The position numbers and the translations under genes were made by a program. A stretch of DNA of 5,929 nt from JBHHZI01 sp046757965 (GTDB lineage: Bacteria > Acidobacteriota > Polarisedimenticolia > SMYD01): contig JBHHZI010000184.1 of assembly GCA_046757965.1 (NCBI GenBank), positions 1 through 5,929 on the forward strand, read 5' to 3'. How positions within the stretch are numbered: position 1 is the stretch's first letter; the number at the start of each line of letters is the position of its first letter. Below are positions 1 through 5,929 of the stretch, one piece after another. The notes beneath the pieces were generated by a model. The model ran no database searches, was not told the origin of the DNA, and saw only the letters and a program-made list of their open reading frames with translations.

Positions 1-841
1 GTTCGATGTTGGCGCGGATGACGATCGGCACGCCGTCAGTGGTCACCGCCGGCACGTCGCGATCCTTGCTGAACGAGGCCTCCTGCTCGGCATAGTCGTT
101 GCGCGTCTCGGCAGCCTGGTCCTGTTCACCGCGGCTCGGATCGATCAGGATGGTGCCAGCACTCCCGTCGACGATCAGCAGGTCTCCGGTCTTGACGTGG
201 TGCATGACGTCGGGAACGCCCACCACGGCTGGAATCTCCAGGGCGTTGGCGATGATGGCGGTGTGGGACGTCCGGCCGCCCATCTCGGTGACGAAGCCCA
301 CGACCTTGTCCCGGTTGAGAAGCGCCGTGTCCGACGGGGACAGGCCGCGGGCCACCACGATCGATTCCCGGTCCATGGACGGCATGTCCCGGGGCTGGCA
401 GCTCCCCGCGAGGTGATTGAGAAGACGTTGGTAAACATCCTCCACGTCGCCGCCCCGCTCGCTGAGGTGGGCGTCCTCGATGGAGGCGAAGACGTCAAGG
501 AGCCGCCGGACCACCGTCTTTAGGGCCCATTCCGCGTTCTCACCCTGCTCGCGGATACGCTGGGCGGTCTCGGCGGTGAAGGCCCGGTCGTCGAGAATCA
601 GCACGTGGGCGTCAAAAAGATGGCTGAACTTCTCTCCCAGTTTCTCCCCCACCTCGTCCCGCAGCCGGTGCAATTCCTCGCGTGCCCCCTCGACGGCGCA
701 GGCCAGGCGCTCGACCTCCGCCTCGCGCTCGTCCGGCTCGATCTGACGCTCGATCACCCGGACCTCGCGAGCCTGGAGCACCCGGGCCGGGGCTACCACG
801 ATGCCCGGACTGGCGCCAATGCCGTCGAGACGGATCCTCAT
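1..841 (-). CDS. ptsI: PTS enzyme I (phosphoenolpyruvate-protein phosphotransferase), C-terminus cut by window edge
   Basis: Enzyme I is the cytoplasmic enzyme that takes phosphate from phosphoenolpyruvate onto a histidine and passes it to HPr. The frame runs open from ATG at 841 to the left edge, giving 280 codons; the family is usually about 570-590 residues, so roughly half is visible. Residues 8-13 (IGASPG) are the usual N-terminal motif. Residues about 30-145 are the helical HPr-binding region. GGRTSHTAI at 188-196 carries the phosphorylated histidine, His193 (His189 in E. coli). VDGSAG at 224-229 ends the swivelling domain, and IRANIE at 275-280 is the entry to the PEP-binding barrel, which is off the window. 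The start is fixed by an ATGA overlap with the HPr stop and by GGAG seven bases upstream. It is the last visible gene of the hprK operon. The identification is secure; whether the missing half is intact cannot be seen. Confidence 0.96.
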   Translation of the reverse strand, partial: MRIRLDGIGASPGIVVAPARVLQAREVRVIERQIEPDEREAEVERLACAVEGAREELHRLRDEVGEKLGEKFSHLFDAHVLILDDRAFTAETAQRIREQGENAEWALKTVVRRLLDVFASIEDAHLSERGGDVEDVYQRLLNHLAGSCQPRDMPSMDRESIVVARGLSPSDTALLNRDKVVGFVTEMGGRTSHTAIIANALEIPAVVGVPDVMHHVKTGDLLIVDGSAGTILIDPSRGEQDQAAETRNDYAEQEASFSKDRDVPAVTTDGVPIVIRANIE

Positions 842-1107
842 GCGCCTTCTCCGAATCGCTCCGCGACCAGCGTGCACAGTGCCTCGACCGCGGCTTCCGC
901 GTCGGATCCGGTGGCCGAGATGGCCAGACTCGATCCCTGGGTGGCCGCCAGCAGCAAGAGTCCGAGGATCGACTTGCCGTCCACCGTCTGTCCGTCTCGC
1001 TGGATCTGGATGTCGGACTCGAAACGGCTGGCGGCGTGCACGAAGCGGGCGGCGGCCCGGGCGTGCAGACCGAGCTTGTTGCAGATGGTGACCTGGCGTT
1101 CGGCCAT
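838..1107 (-). CDS. ptsH: Phosphocarrier protein HPr with both His15 and Ser46 phosphorylation sites
   Basis: HPr is the small cytoplasmic phosphocarrier between enzyme I and EIIA. The product is 89 residues, normal for the family. GLHARAA at 13-19 contains the histidine phosphorylated by enzyme I. DGKSILG at 43-49 contains the serine that HPr kinase/phosphorylase modifies. I chose the ATG at 1107 rather than the in-frame TTG just before it (1110). With this ATG the two sites fall exactly at canonical positions His15 and Ser46, and GAGGAG lies seven bases upstream. The start overlaps the EIIA stop as TGATG, and the TGA stop overlaps the enzyme I ATG as ATGA. Together with hprK in the same operon, the intact Ser46 supports dual control of this HPr by PEP and by HPrK. 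It may work as a regulatory HPr rather than in bulk sugar uptake, since no permease components are visible nearby. Confidence 0.97.
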   Translation of the reverse strand: MAERQVTICNKLGLHARAAARFVHAASRFESDIQIQRDGQTVDGKSILGLLLLAATQGSSLAISATGSDAEAAVEALCTLVAERFGEGA

Positions 1108-1556
1108 CAAACGTCTCCTCGCCCGGCGGTGTGGACATGCAGGATGCCCGAGGCCGTCTGGATCGATTGCTGCCCTTTCTCGGCGAGGCGAGAGGCAGCG
1201 ACGGCCACGTCGGTCTCGTCGCGCAGGTTGAGAAATTTCACCACCATGGGCAGATTGACGCCGGTGACGATCTCGACCCGAGCGGGATCCAGGAACGTCA
1301 GACTGATGTTGGTCGGCGTGCCTCCGAACATGTCGGTGAAGATGATCACCCCGTTGATCTCTCCCAGGGCGGAAAGGGTGTCCTCGATGGCCCGGCGCGC
1401 CACCCCCACGTCCTCGTCCCAGTCGATGCAGACGGCCACCAGTCCCCTGGCGTGGCCGACGATCTTCTCGGCTGCCAGGGTCAGCTCGCGCGCCAGCGTC
1501 CCATGGGTGACGACAAGGGCACCGAGCGAGTTGTCATGGGTCGTCCTGTCGGTCAT
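1107..1556 (-). CDS. Lone PTS EIIA component, mannose/fructose family
   Basis: This 149-residue cytoplasmic protein is a PTS EIIA domain of the mannose (EIIA-Man) type, which accepts phosphate from HPr on a histidine. The phosphorylation site is His18 in LVVTHGTLA (14-22), matching His10 of E. coli EIIA-Man. The second hallmark is FTDMFGGTPTN at 73-83, including the conserved aspartate at 75. The start ATG at 1556 overlaps the rapZ stop (ATGA) and has GGAG five bases upstream; the stop overlaps the HPr start (TGATG). In sugar transporters this domain is joined to, or encoded beside, EIIB, EIIC and EIID, and none of these is visible here. In related operons with hprK and rapZ the lone EIIA is thought to be a terminal regulatory phospho-acceptor; that role is inferred. 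The family assignment is firm, but its target is unknown. Confidence 0.92.
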   Translation of the reverse strand: MTDRTTHDNSLGALVVTHGTLARELTLAAEKIVGHARGLVAVCIDWDEDVGVARRAIEDTLSALGEINGVIIFTDMFGGTPTNISLTFLDPARVEIVTGVNLPMVVKFLNLRDETDVAVAASRLAEKGQQSIQTASGILHVHTAGRGDV

Positions 1557-2416
1557 TCCCGCTCCACATCCCGGTGCTGCACCCGGATCCGGGTGCCGGC
1601 ATCCTTCAGGGTCGCGGCCAGGCTGTCCGCCGCCGCCACGCTCCGGTGACGTCCGCCGGTGCAGCCCACGCCGATTCTCAGATACGACTTGCCCTCCTTG
1701 ACGTACAGCGGCAGGAGAAAACGTAGCAGGTCGGTCGTCTTCTCGAGAAACTCGACGTATTCCGGCTTGCCGGCGAGGAACTCCCGCACGGCATCATCCT
1801 TGCCGGTCAGCAGCTTCAGATCGTCGACGAAATATGGGTTCGTGATGAAGCGCACATCGAAGAGGATATCCAGATTCGACGGGGCGCCGTACTTGAAGCC
1901 GAAGCTCGTGATCGGCACGAGAAGTGTACTCTCGCGCTCATCGGTGAGGAAGCGGTCCAGGAGATAGCTCTTCAGGTCGTGCACCGTGAAGGCGGAGGTA
2001 TCCACGATGTTCCCGGCCAGGCGACGGATGGCCTTCAGGGCCTGCCGCTCGCGCCGGATGCTCTCCATCAGGTCGCGGCCGCCGCTCCCCATCGGGTGCG
2101 GACGGCGCGTCTCGTTGAAGCGGCGGGCGAGGATCTCGTCGGAGGCCTCGAAGAACACCACCTCCACCGACCGCTCGCCGCGCATGCGGGCCACCACGCC
2201 GGGAAAGTCGTCGAGGAAATGGCCCTCCCGGATATCGATGACCAGGGCCACCCGGGAGAGCACCTCGCCGGCATGGCTACACAGGTCGGAAAAGACCGGG
2301 ATGAGCGCCACCGGCAGGTTGTCCACGCAGTAGAACCCCATGTCCTCGAAGGCCCGCGCCGCGGCGCTTTTTCCGGAACCCGACAGGCCGGTGATGATGA
2401 CGATGCTGTCGGTCAT
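1553..2416 (-). CDS. rapZ: RapZ/YvcJ-family nucleotide-binding protein (RNase adapter protein RapZ)
   Basis: The product has 287 residues, close to the 284 of E. coli RapZ. The N-terminal half is a P-loop domain with Walker A GLSGSGKS at 10-17, the family motif CVDNLP at 30-35 and an acidic VIDIRE strand at 59-64. The C-terminal domain carries SFGFKYGAPSNLDILFDVRF at 171-190 and GCTGGRHRSV at 251-260. In E. coli this second domain senses glucosamine-6-phosphate and guides RNase E to the small RNA GlmZ; in Bacillus the relative YvcJ hydrolyses nucleotides. The RNA role should not be assumed in this organism. The open frame continues upstream to 2875, but that part reads across hprK in another frame and lacks RapZ character. 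The true start is the ATG at 2416, which overlaps the hprK stop (ATGA), has GGAG eight bases upstream and begins just before the Walker A strand. The stop overlaps the EIIA start. Confidence 0.95.
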   Translation of the reverse strand: MTDSIVIITGLSGSGKSAAARAFEDMGFYCVDNLPVALIPVFSDLCSHAGEVLSRVALVIDIREGHFLDDFPGVVARMRGERSVEVVFFEASDEILARRFNETRRPHPMGSGGRDLMESIRRERQALKAIRRLAGNIVDTSAFTVHDLKSYLLDRFLTDERESTLLVPITSFGFKYGAPSNLDILFDVRFITNPYFVDDLKLLTGKDDAVREFLAGKPEYVEFLEKTTDLLRFLLPLYVKEGKSYLRIGVGCTGGRHRSVAAADSLAATLKDAGTRIRVQHRDVERE

Positions 2417-3396
2417 GTCTCGCTCTCCGCATCCTCGGCGGCCCCGCCTCGCGCCTGATGGTCCACCTGGGCGGCGAGCGTCCTGGCGGGGAAGTAGCCC
2501 TTGAGCTTGAGGAGATGATTGCGCGCGGCCACCTCGACCAGGACCGAGAGATTGCGACCGGGTGCGACCGGCATCAGGATGTAGGGCAGCGGCACACCGA
2601 GGATCTCCAGGACCTGTTCGTCGATCCCGAGTCGCTCGTACTCGCGTCCTGCCTTCCACGGGTCGAGACGGATCACGAGGTCGATATCCTTGCTCCGGCG
2701 CACCGCGGCGACACCGAAGAGGTCCTTGACATTGATGATGCCGATGCCGCGCAGCTCCATGTGGTAGCGGGTCACCTCGGGGCTCGACCCGGTGAGCACA
2801 TCGCCGAGCCGGCGGATCTCGACAATGTCGTCGGAGACGATCCGGTGGCCGCGGACCACGAGATCGAGAGCGCATTCACTCTTGCCCACACCGGACGGCC
2901 CCAGGAGAAGCACACCCTGTCCGTAGACGTCCACGAGCACCGCGTGGCGCTGCGCCGACGGCGCCAGGTTCTTCTCCAGGTACTGACTCAGCGCGTAGAT
3001 GGCCGCCGACGAGACGACCCGGGTCCTCAGCAACGGCACTCCGGCGAGATCGGCGGCGGCGAGCAGGCTATCGGGCGGTCGCAACCCCTTGGTGATCACG
3101 AAGCAGCAGACTCCATAGTCCACCAGGGCATTCACGGCGGCGAGTTGCGGCGCCGTGTCGAGCTGCTTCAGATAGGTGATCTCCGAGTTGCCGAGGATCT
3201 GCACCCGACCCCGATGCAGGTACTCGACAAATCCCGCCAGGGCCAGACCCGGCTTCTGGATGCGCGCCTGGTTGATGACGCGCTGGCCCCCCTCCCCGCC
3301 GGCGAGAACCTCGATGGCGAGATTCTCGGCGGTGCCGGCGATGAGGGAGTCCACCGTGATTCTCGGGCGCCGGCGCTCTTCGCTCGTGTCGTTCAC
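2413..3396 (-). CDS. hprK: HPr kinase/phosphorylase
   Basis: HPrK phosphorylates HPr on Ser46 with ATP or pyrophosphate and also removes that phosphate; in well-studied bacteria fructose-1,6-bisphosphate and phosphate set the balance. The 327-residue product is of usual length. Residues 1-130 form the poorly conserved N-terminal domain. The catalytic domain has His151 before VLVDVYGQGVLLLG, the P-loop GPSGVGKS at 166-173, the acidic pair in VSDD at 187-190, the HPrK signature MELRGIGIINVKDLFG at 213-228, and APGRNLSVLVEVAARN at 278-293. The start is GTG at 3396. It has GGGAGG five bases upstream, an in-frame TGA lies nine codons before it, and no other start codon falls between. It is the first gene of the operon and lies divergent to the dehydrogenase gene. 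In many related bacteria hprK follows rpoN and hpf, which are not here. Identification is secure. Confidence 0.97.
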   Translation of the reverse strand: MNDTSEERRRPRITVDSLIAGTAENLAIEVLAGGEGGQRVINQARIQKPGLALAGFVEYLHRGRVQILGNSEITYLKQLDTAPQLAAVNALVDYGVCCFVITKGLRPPDSLLAAADLAGVPLLRTRVVSSAAIYALSQYLEKNLAPSAQRHAVLVDVYGQGVLLLGPSGVGKSECALDLVVRGHRIVSDDIVEIRRLGDVLTGSSPEVTRYHMELRGIGIINVKDLFGVAAVRRSKDIDLVIRLDPWKAGREYERLGIDEQVLEILGVPLPYILMPVAPGRNLSVLVEVAARNHLLKLKGYFPARTLAAQVDHQARGGAAEDAESET

Positions 3397-3448
3397 GGAC
3401 GCCTCCCGATCTTCAAGGCCTCACCACCTTCTCTCCTCCCTGATTTTT

Positions 3449-3454
3449 AGCATA
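3449..3454 (-). promoter_or_regulatory. Candidate -10 element for the hprK operon
   Basis: On the minus strand TATGCT (3454 to 3449) sits in a locally AT-rich stretch about 53 bases before the hprK GTG and matches four of six TATAAT positions. No convincing -35 box is found 16-19 bases upstream, and I see no sigma54 -24/-12 pattern. It would need an activator or a different sigma factor, or may not be the promoter. Confidence 0.3.
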
Positions 3455-3493
3455 CTCAGCCCTGCCTGCTGGCCCGATGACCCGAACCCGACC

Positions 3494-3522
3494 TTGACAG
3501 TGCAGGCTGGCCATGTTAGCCT
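3494..3522 (+). promoter_or_regulatory. Candidate sigma70-type promoter for the GAPDH-like gene
   Basis: A perfect TTGACA -35 box lies at 3494-3499. A 17-bp spacer separates it from TAGCCT at 3517-3522, which keeps the important T, A and final T of TATAAT. TG at 3514-3515 gives it an extended -10 form. Transcription would start near 3530, leaving a leader of about 90 bases before the ATG at 3618. The match is by eye only; the -10 box is weak at its centre. Confidence 0.5.
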
Positions 3523-3617
3523 TAATTGACTGAAAGTGAAGGGGTTAGCTCGACCTCGCGACCGACCACTCCACAAGATCGAAGAAACCGGATCGACCGG
3601 CCCGGAGGAGAAGATCC

Positions 3618-4694
3618 ATGTCCCGCAACGTCACGGTCCATGTCGTCGGCACCGGCACCATCGGCGAACCGCTCATCGGCCTGCTGATCAGCATGAAGGA
3701 GGCGCTCGGCATCGACGAGGTCAGCTTTCACAAGCGGACCCCGCTGCTCCACGATCGCTCCAAGGTGACCAATCTCATCAAGCGAGGCGCCCTGCTCGCC
3801 GTCGACGGCGAGTCCCGGCAAGGGTTCCTCGATCTCGGCGTCGAGCCGGTTCTGGAGACCCTGGAGGCCTTCGAGAAGGCCTCGGTGGTCATTGACTGCA
3901 CGCCGTCGAAGGTGGGCCTGGCCAACAAGAACCGCTTTTACGAGAAGTACGTGGACAGCACCAGGGGATTCATCGCGCAGGGCTCCGAGTTCGGCTTTGG
4001 CAAGATGTACGCCCGCGGCATCAATGATGCCGCGCTCACTCCCGGGGAGGATCGATTCATCCAGGTCGTGTCGTGTAACACGCACAACCTGGCCATTCTC
4101 ATCGATCTCATCGCCCTGCACCAAGACGACCCCGCCAATCTGGAGGAGGCCCGTTTTCTCTGCATCCGGCGGGCCAACGACATCAGCCAGGACGGGTCGT
4201 TCGTGCCGGCTCCCCAGGTCGGTACCCACAAGGACGAATTCGGGTCCCATCACGCCCGTGATGCCTACCACCTCTTCAAGACCCTCGACTACGACCTCGA
4301 CTGCCTCTTCTCTTCGGCCATGAAGCTCAACACTCAGTACATGCACACCATCTGGTTCTCCTTGAAGGTGAAGCAGCCCACGACTCGTGACGAGATCCTC
4401 GCACGCTTTGCCGCCTGTGACCGGGCCGCCATCACCTACAAGACCTCGGCGAACAAGGTCTTCAGCTTCGGGCGGGACTACGGGCACTACGGACGCCTGC
4501 TCAACGAGACCGTGCTGGTGGAGCCGGCGCTGACCGTCCGGGATGGCGGCCGCGAGATCGTCGGCTTCTGCTTCACGCCGCAGGACGGAAATTCTCTCCT
4601 GAGCAGCGTCTCGGCGGCGACGTGGCTCCTGGACCCCGAGAATCACGACGAGAAGGTGCAGTGCCTGGGCCGGTATTTCTTCGACGAGGTGTGA
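3618..4694 (+). CDS. Archaeal-type (type II) glyceraldehyde-3-phosphate dehydrogenase-like protein
   Basis: A 358-residue soluble dehydrogenase that I place, by motif order, with type II GAPDH, the mainly archaeal NAD(P)-dependent enzyme of glycolysis and gluconeogenesis. The Rossmann motif VGTGTIGEPLIG is at 10-21. VVIDCTPSKVGLANK (90-104) parallels the archaeal VVDATPxGVGxKN segment, and FIAQGSEF (118-125) parallels its FQGGE. VVSCNTHNL (150-158) holds the likely catalytic Cys153. RRAND (184-188) parallels RRAADP, and SHHARDA (210-216) parallels the SHHGPD segment with the catalytic His. Archaeal enzymes are about 335-340 residues, so this one is slightly longer. The residues after the Cys (HNLAI) differ from the usual TGLCR, so substrate specificity is uncertain. 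HKRT (38-41) after the second strand is basic, which would suit NADP; this is inference. GGAGGAG lies seven bases before the ATG. A saccharopine- or homoserine-type dehydrogenase is a less likely alternative. Confidence 0.75.
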   Translation: MSRNVTVHVVGTGTIGEPLIGLLISMKEALGIDEVSFHKRTPLLHDRSKVTNLIKRGALLAVDGESRQGFLDLGVEPVLETLEAFEKASVVIDCTPSKVGLANKNRFYEKYVDSTRGFIAQGSEFGFGKMYARGINDAALTPGEDRFIQVVSCNTHNLAILIDLIALHQDDPANLEEARFLCIRRANDISQDGSFVPAPQVGTHKDEFGSHHARDAYHLFKTLDYDLDCLFSSAMKLNTQYMHTIWFSLKVKQPTTRDEILARFAACDRAAITYKTSANKVFSFGRDYGHYGRLLNETVLVEPALTVRDGGREIVGFCFTPQDGNSLLSSVSAATWLLDPENHDEKVQCLGRYFFDEV

Positions 4695-4703
4695 CGCGAC
4701 CGT

Positions 4704-4725
4704 CGCCTGCGAGACCGGGCAGGCG
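4704..4725. terminator. GC-rich hairpin between convergent genes, possible bidirectional terminator
   Basis: CGCCTGC (4704-4710) and GCAGGCG (4719-4725) form a perfect 7-bp stem with an 8-base loop, in the 33-bp gap between the stop codons of the GAPDH-like gene and fabF. The position fits a shared terminator, but neither strand has a T-run after the stem, so it is not a textbook intrinsic terminator. Confidence 0.4.
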
Positions 4726-4727
4726 GG

Positions 4728-5929
<1,202 letters not shown>

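Larger units (their letters stand above)
3397..3617. promoter_or_regulatory. Divergent intergenic regulatory region between hprK and the GAPDH-like gene
   Basis: This 221-bp non-coding stretch separates two divergent genes and is less GC-rich in its middle than the flanking genes, so it should hold both promoters. Three CCCGA copies lie at 3473-3477, 3481-3485 and 3487-3491, directly before the right-facing -35 box. GCTGGCC occurs twice, at 3468-3474 and 3506-3512, 38 bp apart. An inverted pair GCCTGC/GCAGGC lies at 3464-3469 and 3502-3507. These short repeats could be regulator sites but could also be chance in GC-rich DNA. No riboswitch or terminator hairpin is evident. Confidence 0.6.

Noticed and set aside
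1108..1110. TTG start for HPr one codon upstream
   Set aside because: The ATG at 1107 puts the phosphorylation sites at His15 and Ser46 and has better ribosome-site spacing and the TGATG overlap.
2417..2875. N-terminal extension of RapZ by about 153 residues, or an HprK-RapZ fusion
   Set aside because: The extension is the hprK coding region in a different frame and has low-complexity Arg/Pro-rich content; the ATG at 2416 overlaps the hprK stop and aligns with the normal RapZ start.
2458..3450. Plus-strand open frame (330 codons) opposite hprK
   Set aside because: HprK motifs are unmistakable on the minus strand; the plus frame is rich in His, Asp and Arg as expected from an antisense reading and has no family resemblance.
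3455..3530. Sigma54 (-24/-12) promoter for hprK
   Set aside because: No GG-N10-GC pair in a TGGC...TTGC context was found on the minus strand.
3522..4646. Long minus-strand open frame (374 codons) opposite the GAPDH-like gene
   Set aside because: The plus strand carries the recognisable Rossmann, Cys and His motifs and a strong ribosome site; the antisense frame shows no known motifs and is typical of long chance frames in GC-rich DNA.

Overview
The window is high-GC bacterial DNA, densely coded and without RNA genes, insertion sequences, CRISPR arrays or tRNAs that I can see. It holds seven protein genes in three units. HPr kinase, RapZ, a lone mannose-family EIIA, HPr and enzyme I in one operon is an arrangement known from Gram-negative lineages with a regulatory phosphotransferase system (Deltaproteobacteria and relatives such as other deep-branching high-GC phyla). 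I cannot assign the organism more precisely from this sequence.

Region 1 (1-3396, minus strand) is a five-gene operon read right to left: hprK, rapZ, a PTS EIIA of the mannose/fructose type, HPr (ptsH) and the first half of enzyme I (ptsI, cut by the left edge). Every junction overlaps (ATGA at three, TGATG at one), so the genes are probably translationally coupled. All key residues are present: the enzyme I phospho-His at residue 193, HPr His15 and Ser46, EIIA His18, the HPrK P-loop and signature, and the RapZ Walker A and C-terminal motifs. No sugar-specific EIIB, EIIC or EIID lies within the visible part of the operon. It therefore looks like a signalling cascade: PEP phosphorylates EI, HPr-His15 and EIIA-His18 in turn, while HPrK modifies HPr-Ser46 according to energy and glycolytic state.

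Region 2 (3397-3617) is a 221-bp divergent intergenic region. It contains a good sigma70-type promoter candidate facing right, a weaker -10 candidate facing left, and short repeats that could be regulator sites.

Region 3 (3618-4694, plus strand) encodes a 358-residue Rossmann-fold dehydrogenase. I recognise it by its ordered motifs as a divergent relative of the archaeal-type (type II) glyceraldehyde-3-phosphate dehydrogenase. This is the most unusual gene in the window: the family is mainly archaeal, here it sits in a clearly bacterial setting, and several residues around its catalytic Cys differ from the archaeal pattern.

Region 4 (4728-5929, minus strand) is fabF, beta-ketoacyl-ACP synthase II, missing only about 16-17 N-terminal residues beyond the right edge. 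It converges on the dehydrogenase gene across a 33-bp gap that contains a GC-rich hairpin.
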